Below, one piece after another: positions 34,010 through 41,379 of a stretch of 64,000 bases of DNA. The position numbers and the translations under genes were made by a program. The notes beneath the pieces are model-generated. The model made no database searches. It was given only the letters and a program-made list of their open reading frames with translations, and was not told the DNA's origin. The stretch comes from Luteimonas colneyensis. Lineage in GTDB: Bacteria > Pseudomonadota > Gammaproteobacteria > Xanthomonadales > Xanthomonadaceae. The stretch is from positions 124,001 through 188,000 of the forward strand of contig NZ_JACSQJ010000004.1 in NCBI RefSeq assembly GCF_014836665.1, written 5' to 3'. Within the stretch, counting starts at the first letter, position 1. The number at the start of each line of letters is the position of its first letter.

Positions 34010-35779
34010 ATGACCCCAGACATGCTGCTTACTTTCCTCGTGCTCGCCGGCGCCGTGGCGCTGTTCGTCAGCGAGAAGATGCCGCCCGAAGTGGTGGCGA
34101 TGCTGACGCTGGCCGCGCTGCTCACCCTGCGTCTGGTCAGCACCGAAGAAGCGCTGTCGGGCTTCAGCAGCCCGGCCACGGTGACCGTGGCCGCGATGTT
34201 CGTGCTCAGCGCGGGCCTCCAGCACAGCGGTTCACTCAACCGGCTGGGCGAAGCCATCGCGCGCATCCGCTGGGGCTGGCTGCTGGCGCTGGTGATGATG
34301 CTGCTGACCGCGGCGGTCTCGGCCTTCATCAACAACACCGCCGCAGTGGCGGTGTTCCTGCCGCTGATCATCGCCGCGGCGGTGGCCAACAACCTGCCGC
34401 CGTCGAAGTTCCTGATCCCGCTGTCGTACGCGGCGCAGTTCGGCGGCGTCTGCACCCTGATCGGCACCTCCACCAACCTGCTGGTCGATTCGATGGCGCG
34501 GCAGGCCGGGCACGAAGGCTTCACCATCTTCGAGTTCAGCCGGCTGGGCCTCGTCTTCGTGGTCGCCGGCACGCTGTACCTGATGTTCGCGCGGCGCTTC
34601 CTGCTGCCCGACCTCGGCGTGCCGCAGCGGGCCGACAGCGGCCACGCCGGGCGCTACGTGGTCGAACTCCTGGTGCCCGACAGGTCGGGCGCCATCGGCA
34701 AGCGCGGCGCCGAGCTGCTGCCGCATGACATCGGCGACGTGGTCCTGCTGGAGATCATCCGCGCGCGCAGCGTGCTGCCCTCCCCGCGCGGCACCGACAT
34801 CGAGGCTGGCGACCGCCTGCTGGTGCGTGGCAGCTGGCCCGACATCGAGGCGGCGCGCCGCAAGCTCAGGCTCGCCCACGACAACGTCGCCACCGACCTG
34901 GAGGACGACGTCGAGGACGGCCGCGTGTACGCCGAAGCCATGGTCGCGCCGGGCTCGCACCTGGTCGGGCTGTCGCTGGCCGATGTCCGCTTCGCCCACG
35001 TCTACCGCGCCCGCGTGCAGGGCCTGCACCGCCACCGCCTGTCGATCCGGCAGCCGCTCGACCAGGTGCCGCTCGCCGTGGGCGACGTGCTGCTGCTGGA
35101 CGCGCCGGAAAGTGCGCTCGACCTGATGCGCGCCGACCCCGGGCTGGTGGTCATGGGCGAACGCGAACAGACGCGCACCTCGATCCGCCGCTCGCTGCTG
35201 GCACTGGGAATCCTGACGGCGGTGGTGGCCGTGGCCGGCGCCGGCCTGATGAGCATCGTGGCCGCGGCGATCATCGGCTGCTGCATGCTGCTGCTGCTGC
35301 GCGTGCTCAAGCCCGAGGAGGCCTACGCCGCGATCGACTGGCGCGTGGTGCTGCTGCTGGCCGGCGTGCTGCCGCTCGGCATCGCGCTGCAGAACAGCGG
35401 CGCCGCGGCGCTGATCGCGGACGTCTCGATCGGCCTGGTCGGCGGCCTGGGGCCGGTGGCGACGTTGGCGGTGATCTACGTCATGACGTCGCTCCTGACC
35501 GAGATCATGAGCAACAACGCCTCGGCCGCGCTGGTGGTCCCGATCGCGATTGCCACCGCGGAGTCGCTGGGCCTGGACAGCAAGCCCTTCCTGGTGGCGG
35601 TGGCCTTCTCGGCATCGACCAGCTTCGCCACGCCGATCAGCTACCAGACCAACACCATGGTCTATGCCGCGGGCGGCTACCGCTTCCGCGACTTCGTGAA
35701 GGTGGGGCTGCCGCTCAACCTCATCTTCATCGTGCTGGCCATCGTGCTGATCCCGCGCCATTTCCCCTTCCACGCATGA
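34010..35779 (+). CDS. SLC13/DASS-type sodium-coupled anion transporter with two TrkA-C domains
   Basis: A 589-residue inner-membrane carrier. Two membrane halves (about 1-200 and 395-589) each contain a DASS hairpin with the SNT-like motif (INNTAAVAVFLP; GTSTNLLV; SNNASAALVVPIAI; SYQTNTMVY). Between them lie two RCK_C/TrkA-C regulatory domains (about 210-290 and 300-385). Related proteins move sulfate, dicarboxylates or selenite; the substrate is not predictable here. The start is near a TACGCT box that would leave a leader of only a few nt. The stop overlaps the next ATG (ATGA). Confidence 0.85.
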   Translation: MTPDMLLTFLVLAGAVALFVSEKMPPEVVAMLTLAALLTLRLVSTEEALSGFSSPATVTVAAMFVLSAGLQHSGSLNRLGEAIARIRWGWLLALVMMLLTAAVSAFINNTAAVAVFLPLIIAAAVANNLPPSKFLIPLSYAAQFGGVCTLIGTSTNLLVDSMARQAGHEGFTIFEFSRLGLVFVVAGTLYLMFARRFLLPDLGVPQRADSGHAGRYVVELLVPDRSGAIGKRGAELLPHDIGDVVLLEIIRARSVLPSPRGTDIEAGDRLLVRGSWPDIEAARRKLRLAHDNVATDLEDDVEDGRVYAEAMVAPGSHLVGLSLADVRFAHVYRARVQGLHRHRLSIRQPLDQVPLAVGDVLLLDAPESALDLMRADPGLVVMGEREQTRTSIRRSLLALGILTAVVAVAGAGLMSIVAAAIIGCCMLLLLRVLKPEEAYAAIDWRVVLLLAGVLPLGIALQNSGAAALIADVSIGLVGGLGPVATLAVIYVMTSLLTEIMSNNASAALVVPIAIATAESLGLDSKPFLVAVAFSASTSFATPISYQTNTMVYAAGGYRFRDFVKVGLPLNLIFIVLAIVLIPRHFPFHA

Positions 35780-36003
35780 AGGCGCTGCACCGGCTCGTCG
35801 GCGTATTGATGGTCGTGGGCGGCTGCGCCGGCGCGATCGCCTGCGCGTGGGCGCTGGTCGATCCGTCGATCATGGCGGCGCCGACTCCGCTGGGCGCCTT
35901 CGAACCGCCTTCGCCGCGCTGGCGGGCCGCGCTGGGACTGGTGGTGTCGATCGGCCTGGTGCTGTTCGGCAGCGGCCGGCTCCGCCACCGGGAACTGCCG
36001 TGA
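35776..36003 (+). CDS. Small membrane protein coupled to the SLC13-type carrier
   Basis: A 75-residue protein with two membrane segments (LVGVLMVVGGCAGAIACAWALV and AALGLVVSIGLVLFGSG). It overlaps the transporter stop codon by 4 nt, so it is translated from the same mRNA and may modulate it. No family recognised. Confidence 0.65.
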   Translation: MKALHRLVGVLMVVGGCAGAIACAWALVDPSIMAAPTPLGAFEPPSPRWRAALGLVVSIGLVLFGSGRLRHRELP

Positions 36004-36045
36004 GCGGGCGCGCGGCCGGTTCCTGAACCGGACCACCGCGCCGCC

Positions 36046-36074
36046 TTGGAACGGTCGCGCCGGGCGCGGATAAT
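36046..36074 (+). promoter_or_regulatory. Sigma-70 promoter of the DUF481 gene
   Basis: TTGGAA (36046-36051), 17-nt spacer, GATAAT (36069-36074). The expected start of transcription, near 36081, falls inside the palindromic operator that follows. Confidence 0.6.
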
Positions 36075-36075
36075 G

Positions 36076-36097
36076 CCGGTGTAACCGTTTACACCGG
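36076..36097. promoter_or_regulatory. LacI/GalR-family-type operator
   Basis: A perfect 22-bp palindrome with 9-bp arms (CCGGTGTAA / TTACACCGG) around CCGT. The inner 16 bases GTGTAACCGTTTACAC match the published GalR/GalS consensus GTGTAANCGNTTACAC exactly. It begins 1 nt after the -10 box and runs to the ribosome-binding site, an ideal place for repression. No LacI-family gene lies in the window. Confidence 0.65.
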
Positions 36098-36108
36098 AGC
36101 CCGACGCC

Positions 36109-36789
36109 ATGCTTGTGGCCCTCTGGCTGGCCCTTGCCGCACCGCCCGTGTTCATCGCGCCCTTGCCGGACTCCCCCGGCGAGCCGGCGGCGGTCGCGCT
36201 GGCGGCGGGCCGGGTCGACCTGCGCCGCCCCTGCTACCGGCTCGCCTGCGAAGACGCCGCCTGGCAGGCGCCGAACCGGTTCACCCGCATCGAGCGGGCC
36301 AAGGCGCCGGGCAGCGTCGATCCGCTGGCGAGGATCCGCATGCCGGTGCTCGCGACGCGCCGCTATCCGCTGTATTCGCCGGCCTCGCGCCGCGACTGGC
36401 GCGTCACCCATGGCAGCCACTCGCGCTTCACCGCGGGCTTTGGCTATGAGGCGGTACGCACGCCCGATACCAGCGTGCGCTTCGAGTTCGGCACCGGCTA
36501 CCGCCTGCAGCCCTACGCCGACTACGGCACGGCGATGGAAGGCCCGATCGCCCGCGGTCGGCTGGAGCTGCGCCAGAATATCGCCGACCGCGCGTTGCTG
36601 ACCCAGAACCTCCTGGTCGAGACCGGGAAGTTCAACACCACGACCCGCCAGGTGATCGGCCTGGACCTCGAGCTGCTGCCGCAGTGGACGCTGCAGTCGA
36701 ACTTCGAGCTGCGCCACGACAGCGCCGGCAACGGCGGCAGCGGTGCGACGGACACCGAAAGTTCGCTCAACCTGCGCTACCGCTTCTAG
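36109..36789 (+). CDS. Predicted outer-membrane protein, DUF481-like
   Basis: A 226-residue protein with a short signal peptide (MLVALWLALAAPPVF). The C-terminal half is made of amphipathic strands (TAGFGYEAVRTPDTSVRFEFGTGYRLQPYADYG .. RLELRQNIADRALLTQNLLVETGKF .. QWTLQSNFELRHD) and ends in a typical outer-membrane Phe (NLRYRF), as in DUF481/YdiY proteins. The N-terminal part has two Cys close together (CYRLAC). A strong promoter and LacI-type operator precede it, suggesting control by a sugar or nucleoside. The GGAG ribosome-binding site abuts the operator. Confidence 0.7.
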   Translation: MLVALWLALAAPPVFIAPLPDSPGEPAAVALAAGRVDLRRPCYRLACEDAAWQAPNRFTRIERAKAPGSVDPLARIRMPVLATRRYPLYSPASRRDWRVTHGSHSRFTAGFGYEAVRTPDTSVRFEFGTGYRLQPYADYGTAMEGPIARGRLELRQNIADRALLTQNLLVETGKFNTTTRQVIGLDLELLPQWTLQSNFELRHDSAGNGGSGATDTESSLNLRYRF

Positions 36790-36817
36790 CCTGCTGCAGG
36801 AGCGACTGTAAGAACGG

Positions 36818-36884
36818 CTGTAGGAGCGGCTATAGCCGCGACACGTTCCCGCGAGTGCGGTCGCGGCTGTAGCCGCTCCTACAG
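36818..36884. repeat. REPIN-type palindromic repeat, copy 2, overlapping the hemC stop
   Basis: The arms 36818-36841 and 36861-36884 (24 nt, 1 mismatch) are inverted; each reads CTGTAGGAGCGGCTA.. toward the centre. A decayed extra arm (CTGCAGGAGCGACTGTAAG) precedes it at about 36793. The right arm, on the minus strand, provides the last Leu codon and TAG stop of hemC. The copy lies between convergent genes. Confidence 0.85.
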
Positions 36885-37802
36885 GGTGCCGGGATCGGGG
36901 AGGAATTCGCCCGCACCGGCGGCCAGCAGCTTTGCCGCAACCTCGCGGCCGAGGACGTCCGGCGCCGACGCCGGGCCAACGGCCTCGGCCCGCACCGCGC
37001 GGCCATCGCTCGCCGACCCCACCAGCCCCTGCAGGTACAGCACATCGCCGTCCAGCCGCGCGAACGCCGCCACCGGCACGTGGCAGCTGCCGTGCAGCGC
37101 GAGGTTCAGCGCGCGCTCCGCGCCCGCGCTGGTGCGCGTGGGTGCGTGGTCGAGCGCGCGGCACAGGTCCATCACCGCGGCATCGTCGCCGCGGCATTCG
37201 ATCGCGATCACGCCCTGCGCCGGCGCCGGCAGCCAGGCTGGCGCGTCCAGCCGCGCACGGATGCGGGCGTCGAGCCCGAGCCGCTGCAGGCCCGCGCAGG
37301 CAAGGATGATCGCGTCGTACTCGCCGGCATCGAGCTTCGCCAGGCGCGTGTTGACGTTGCCGCGCAGGTCGCGGATCTCCAGGTCCGGCCGCAGCGCGCG
37401 CAGCTGCGCCTGGCGCCGCAGCGACGAGGTGCCGACGCAGGCGCCCGGCGGCAGCGCCTCGAAGCTGGCGAACTGGTTGCTGATGAAGGCGTCGGCGTGG
37501 TCGGCGCGTTCGAGGAACGCCGGCAGCGCGAACGGCGCATCCACCTCCATCGGCACGTCCTTGAGCGAATGCACCGCGCAGTCGGCCTCGCCGCGCAGCA
37601 TCGCCAGCTCCAGCTCCTTCAGGAACAGGCCCTTGCCGCCGATCGCCGACAGCGAGCGGTCCAGCACCTCGTCGCCGCGCGTGGACATGGGCACCAGTTC
37701 GACCGCCAGGCCTGGATGCGCCGCGCGCAGCAGGTCGGCGACGTGTTCGCTCTGCCAGAGGGCGAGCGGGCTCTTGCGGGTGGCGATGCGGAGGATGCTC
37801 AT
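36879..37802 (-). CDS. hemC: Porphobilinogen deaminase (hydroxymethylbilane synthase)
   Basis: Polymerises four porphobilinogens to hydroxymethylbilane in haem synthesis. The 307-residue protein has the N-terminal [17 protein letters not shown], the substrate Arg/Asp region ([41 protein letters not shown]) and the dipyrromethane cofactor Cys in HGSCHVPV (C240). The final codons CTG TAG come from a repeat arm. A GATAAT box lies 6 nt before the ATG, with CCCCCC between, so the mRNA is probably leaderless. In gammaproteobacteria hemC is often next to algR/algZ, as here. Confidence 0.96.
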   Translation of the reverse strand: MSILRIATRKSPLALWQSEHVADLLRAAHPGLAVELVPMSTRGDEVLDRSLSAIGGKGLFLKELELAMLRGEADCAVHSLKDVPMEVDAPFALPAFLERADHADAFISNQFASFEALPPGACVGTSSLRRQAQLRALRPDLEIRDLRGNVNTRLAKLDAGEYDAIILACAGLQRLGLDARIRARLDAPAWLPAPAQGVIAIECRGDDAAVMDLCRALDHAPTRTSAGAERALNLALHGSCHVPVAAFARLDGDVLYLQGLVGSASDGRAVRAEAVGPASAPDVLGREVAAKLLAAGAGEFLPDPGTL

Positions 37803-37808
37803 GGGGGG

Positions 37809-37814
37809 ATTATC
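37809..37814 (-). promoter_or_regulatory. -10 box of a probably leaderless hemC transcript
   Basis: GATAAT on the minus strand ends 6 nt before the hemC ATG; only C residues lie between. No clear -35. Confidence 0.42.
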
Positions 37815-37826
37815 CCCGACCCGCGC

Positions 37827-38558
37827 TCAAAACTGCCGCAGCACCTCGCGCAGCGGCGCCACGCAGCGCCGGCTGACCTCGAGCGGCTCCCGCCCGTGGC
37901 GCAGGATCGCGTGCACGTGGCCCTCGGGATCGCGGCGCAGCTCCACCAGCTCGTGCCGGGCCACCAGGCAGTTGCGGTGGATGCGCAGGAAGCGGTCGCC
38001 GAACTCCTCCTCCAGCGACTTCAGCGACTCCTCGATCAGGTCCTCGCCGCGGGCGTGGTGCACCACCACGTACTTCTCCTCGGCCTGGAGGTAGTGGATG
38101 TCCTCGATCGGAATCAGGCGCAGGCTGCCGCGCAGGCGCGCGCACAGGTGGGTGCGGCGCTTGCCGTCGCCTCCCTCCGCGCGGCCGCGTTCGAGGCCGG
38201 CGGTGAAGGTGCGCACGCGGTCGAGCGCGGCCTGCAGGCGCTCGGGGCGCACCGGCTTGACCAGGTAGTCGACGGCCGCGGCTTCGAACGCGGACAGCGC
38301 GTGGGCGTCGTAGGCGGTGCAGAACACCACCGCCGGGCGCGGCTCGAAGGCCGCCAGGTGGCGCGCGGCCTCGAGGCCGTCGATGCCGGGCATGGCGATG
38401 TCGAGCAGCACCAGGTCGGGCTCGTGCTCGGCGCAGGCCTGCAGCGCGCCGCGGCCGTCGCCGGCCTCGGCCACCACGTCGATGTCGGGATGCACGGCCA
38501 GCAGGCTGCGCAGGCGCTCGCGTGCCAGCGGCTCGTCGTCGGCGATGACCACCTTCAT
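37827..38558 (-). CDS. algR: LytTR-type response regulator (AlgR-like)
   Basis: A 243-residue regulator with a receiver domain (D7/D8, phospho-acceptor D53 in VLLDIAMPG, Lys in DYLVKPVRP) and a C-terminal LytTR DNA-binding domain (about 135-240: LIPIEDIHYLQAEEKYVVVHH..FLRIHRNCLVARHELVEL). AlgR in Pseudomonas controls alginate, twitching and virulence genes; the regulon here is unknown. The ATG overlaps the kinase stop (ATGA), confirming a cotranscribed pair. It lies 24 nt upstream of hemC, as in Pseudomonas. Confidence 0.9.
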   Translation of the reverse strand: MKVVIADDEPLARERLRSLLAVHPDIDVVAEAGDGRGALQACAEHEPDLVLLDIAMPGIDGLEAARHLAAFEPRPAVVFCTAYDAHALSAFEAAAVDYLVKPVRPERLQAALDRVRTFTAGLERGRAEGGDGKRRTHLCARLRGSLRLIPIEDIHYLQAEEKYVVVHHARGEDLIEESLKSLEEEFGDRFLRIHRNCLVARHELVELRRDPEGHVHAILRHGREPLEVSRRCVAPLREVLRQF

Positions 38559-39616
38559 CCGGTCCTCCTCCCGCTCCCCAGCGGCAGCTCGAGCTCGCAC
38601 AGATAGTAGCCCGCGTCCCAGCCGCAGGCCATGCGCGCGCGCGGGCCGAAGGCGTAGCCGAGGCGATGGGCGATGCTGCGCTGGGCATGGCCCGCGCCGT
38701 GCACGCCGGGGGCATCGGGTGCCCCGGGCGGAAGCGATGGATTGCGCACGCGGAGCCGCAGGATTTCGGCATCGGCCTCGAGGACGATCTCGACGGTGCC
38801 GCCCTCCGGCAGCCGCGAAATGCCGTGCAGCACCGCGTTCTCCAGCAGCGGCTGCAGCACCAGCCGCGGCATCGGCAGGTCCCAGGGCAGCGGCTCGTGG
38901 CGGCGCCACTGCACGCGCAGGCGCTCGCCCAGGCGCAGCTGCTCGATGCCCAGGTAGTGCTCGGACAGCCGCACTTCCTCGGCGAGCGAGGAGTCGTCCT
39001 CGCCCGCGCCGAGCGCGGCGCGGAACAGGTCCGACAGGTCCAACACCGCGCGCTCGGCCACGTCCGGATCCCGGCGCAGCAGGCTGGCGATCATGTTCAT
39101 GCTGTTGAACAGGAAGTGCGGGCGGATCCGCGCCTGCAGCGCATCGGCCTCGGCGCGCGCGTGCGCGGCCAGCTGCGCCTGCCAGCGGTCGATGACGTAG
39201 AAGTAGCGCAGGGCCAGCGCGGTGATCAGCGTGACCACGCCGGCCGACCCGGTCACGAAGCGCATGGCCGACGGCCACTCGCCGGCATCGCCCACGCTCG
39301 CGAACAGCGAGTGCACGATGGCCGCCACCACCACCGCCACCATCGCGGCCAGCGCCACCGCGAGCAGCGCGCCGGTGCGCTGCGGCAGCCGCGACAGGGC
39401 GCGGCGCGACACGCACAGCAGCACCGACACCGAGAGCGCCATCCACAGCGCGAAGCCGCTGGTCGACAGCACGCGCGGCAGGTCCCAGTGCGTGCCGGCA
39501 TCCGGCACCAGCACCACGACGACGACCACCAGCTGGGCGATGCCGAGCATCGCCGCCAGCCGCGGCAGCCGGCAGAGATCCGGCAGCCAGGGCTCGTCGG
39601 CGCGCCGTTCGCCCAT
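38555..39616 (-). CDS. algZ: LytS/AlgZ-type sensor histidine kinase
   Basis: A 353-residue membrane kinase of the His_kinase (PF06580) family. Four hydrophobic segments fill residues 20-140, with no large sensor domain. The kinase core begins QARIRPHFLFNSMNMIASLLR (phospho-His H167) and has an ATP lid with LENAVLHGI (N box) and a Gly-rich segment. It phosphorylates the overlapping downstream AlgR-type regulator. Known relatives (AlgZ/FimS) may act without classical autophosphorylation residues; those residues are present here. Confidence 0.88.
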   Translation of the reverse strand: MGERRADEPWLPDLCRLPRLAAMLGIAQLVVVVVVLVPDAGTHWDLPRVLSTSGFALWMALSVSVLLCVSRRALSRLPQRTGALLAVALAAMVAVVVAAIVHSLFASVGDAGEWPSAMRFVTGSAGVVTLITALALRYFYVIDRWQAQLAAHARAEADALQARIRPHFLFNSMNMIASLLRRDPDVAERAVLDLSDLFRAALGAGEDDSSLAEEVRLSEHYLGIEQLRLGERLRVQWRRHEPLPWDLPMPRLVLQPLLENAVLHGISRLPEGGTVEIVLEADAEILRLRVRNPSLPPGAPDAPGVHGAGHAQRSIAHRLGYAFGPRARMACGWDAGYYLCELELPLGSGRRTG

Positions 39617-39619
39617 CGC

Positions 39620-40288
39620 TCAACCCGCGTCGAAGCGCTTCGCCAGCCAGTCGCCGAGGTCGCGGATCTCCTCGGCGCAGACCGAGTGCGGCATCGGGTA
39701 GGCATGCCACTCGACCTCGAAGCCGAGCTCGCGCAGCAGCGCGGCGCTCTGCTGGCCGGCCTGGAACGGGACCACGGGGTCCTGGCTGCCGTGGGCCATG
39801 AACATCGGCTGCCGCTCGGCACCCGCCGCCAGCGCCGCGCGCGCCTTCGGCGCCGAGGGGACGTAGGTCGACAGCGCGACGAGGCCGCCCAGCGGATCGG
39901 CGCTGCGCAGGCCGGCCGCCAGCGTGACCGCGCCGCCCTGCGAGAAGCCGGCGAGGATGATCCGCGAGCGCGGCACGCCGCGCTCCACTTCGCGCGCGAC
40001 CAGGGCTTCGACCTGCTCCACCGACTGGCTGACGCCGGACTCGTCGGCGCGGTTGGCCAGGTCGATGTCGACGATGTCGTACCAGGCGCGCATCGGCACG
40101 CCGTTGTTGATCGTCACCGGCCGCACCGGCGCATGCGGAAACACGAAGCGCAACGCCGGCCAGCCGCGGCGCAGCAGTTCGGGGACGATCGGCACGAAGT
40201 CGTGGCCGTCGGCGCCCAGGCCATGCAGCCAGACGATGCTCCAGGACGGATCGGGACCCGTCTCGCGCTCGATGCATTCCAGCAGCAT
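39620..40288 (-). CDS. Alpha/beta-hydrolase carboxylesterase
   Basis: A 222-residue cytosolic esterase of the phospholipase/carboxylesterase (acyl-protein thioesterase-like) family. Triad: S116 (GFSQGG), D170 (GSQDPVV), H201 (MPHSV); LHGLGADGHDF forms the oxyanion loop. The likely activity is short-chain ester hydrolysis. The start at MLLECIE is chosen because it has GAGG 6 nt upstream; the alternative upstream ATG (40315) overlaps the CATAAT promoter box. The gene begins a unit with algZ, algR and hemC, only 3 nt before algZ. Confidence 0.88.
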   Translation of the reverse strand: MLLECIERETGPDPSWSIVWLHGLGADGHDFVPIVPELLRRGWPALRFVFPHAPVRPVTINNGVPMRAWYDIVDIDLANRADESGVSQSVEQVEALVAREVERGVPRSRIILAGFSQGGAVTLAAGLRSADPLGGLVALSTYVPSAPKARAALAAGAERQPMFMAHGSQDPVVPFQAGQQSAALLRELGFEVEWHAYPMPHSVCAEEIRDLGDWLAKRFDAG

Positions 40289-40313
40289 GGCAACCTCGTG
40301 GACCGGGCGCGCC

Positions 40314-40319
40314 ATTATG
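40314..40319 (-). promoter_or_regulatory. -10 box (CATAAT) for the carboxylesterase-algZR unit
   Basis: CATAAT on the minus strand, with a leader of about 19 nt that contains a GAGG ribosome-binding site before the ATG at 40288. Confidence 0.4.
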
Positions 40320-40343
40320 CATGGCACGCCCCTGGCATTCGGG

Positions 40344-41309
40344 CTACCCGCCGAGGCTGAAGCGCACCGTGACCACCGACGGCATGGAGCGGCCGGGCGG
40401 CTCGAACCGATAGCCGCCCACCGCCGCCAGCGCGGAGCGGTCGAACACACCGGGCGGGTCGGCGCCGATCACACGCGTATCACCGACGGCGCCGTCGGCG
40501 AGGATGGTGAAGGCGACCTGCACCGAACCTTCCATCTTCCGGCTGAGCGCCAGCGAGGGATAGCGCGGCGGCGGCTGGTGCAACAGGCGCGGCACGGGCG
40601 AAGCCGGGGTCTGCGGCGACTGCGCGTCCGCCGCGGACGCCTGCGCGGCGACGGGAGTCGACGGCGGAGGCGACGGCTGCGAGGGCGGCGGCGATGACGG
40701 CTGTGCGGCGGACGATGCGGCCTGCGCCGCCGCCACGCGCGCGGTCGCCGTGCGTGCCATCTCTTCCGCCCGCGCTTCGGCCTCGTCGCGCTGGCGCTGC
40801 GCTTCCTCCGCGGCCAGGCGCGTGGCCTCGGCGCGACCGGATTCGGCTTCGGCGCTGGCGATCGCCGCGGCCAGGCGCGGCAGCGCGGGCGCGGCCGGGT
40901 CGCTCGCGGCCACCAGCGCGTGCAGCCGGTGCGCCTCGGCGAAATCATGCCGCGCGATCGCCTGCTCGCAGCCGATCAGCAGGTAGGGCTGGAGCCCGAC
41001 GATGGCCGCGTTGACCGCGGCGTTCGCCGGGTCGAGGCGCCGCGCCTGCAGCCAGTGCTCGATCGCGCTGTCGCCCTCCGGCGCATACAGCCGGCCCTCG
41101 CGCAGCGCACGCGCGGCCGCCTGGTCGAGCTGCGCGACGGACTCGCGCGAATCCGGCCCCTGCGCATGGCCCTGAGCCGCGTCCGTGCCGGCGCCGTCGA
41201 CAGCGGCCGCATCGTCGCGCACCGCTCCCGACGCCGGCGGCGCGTCCGGCTGGCACGCGCTTGCAAGCAGGACCGTGGCAAGCGCCGCGGCCATGGTGTA
41301 TCGCCTCAT
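40344..41309 (-). CDS. Lipoprotein with C-terminal TonB domain
   Basis: A 321-residue protein with a signal peptide and lipobox ASAC (C19, next residue Gln) instead of the usual TonB transmembrane anchor. Residues 60-165 form alpha-helical repeats (DPANAAVNAAIVGLQPYLLIGCEQAIARHDFAEAHRLHAL) resembling TPR; a charged coiled coil (EAQRQRDEAEARAEEMARTATARV) and a Pro/Ser linker (about 195-240) follow. The last 75 residues are a TonB C-terminal domain (RYPSLALSRKMEGSVQVAFTILADGAVGDTRVIGADPPGVFDRSALAAVGGYRFEPP). Gln after the Cys predicts outer-membrane sorting by the E. coli rule, so coupling to ExbBD is doubtful. It may be a periplasmic linker rather than an energy transducer. Confidence 0.8.
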   Translation of the reverse strand: MRRYTMAAALATVLLASACQPDAPPASGAVRDDAAAVDGAGTDAAQGHAQGPDSRESVAQLDQAAARALREGRLYAPEGDSAIEHWLQARRLDPANAAVNAAIVGLQPYLLIGCEQAIARHDFAEAHRLHALVAASDPAAPALPRLAAAIASAEAESGRAEATRLAAEEAQRQRDEAEARAEEMARTATARVAAAQAASSAAQPSSPPPSQPSPPPSTPVAAQASAADAQSPQTPASPVPRLLHQPPPRYPSLALSRKMEGSVQVAFTILADGAVGDTRVIGADPPGVFDRSALAAVGGYRFEPPGRSMPSVVTVRFSLGG

Positions 41310-41379
41310 TGTCCAGCCCCCTGTGGCTTCGGGGGCGGATTCTGGACGTGGCCGATGACGCTATGGCTTCGGTTCCGCG

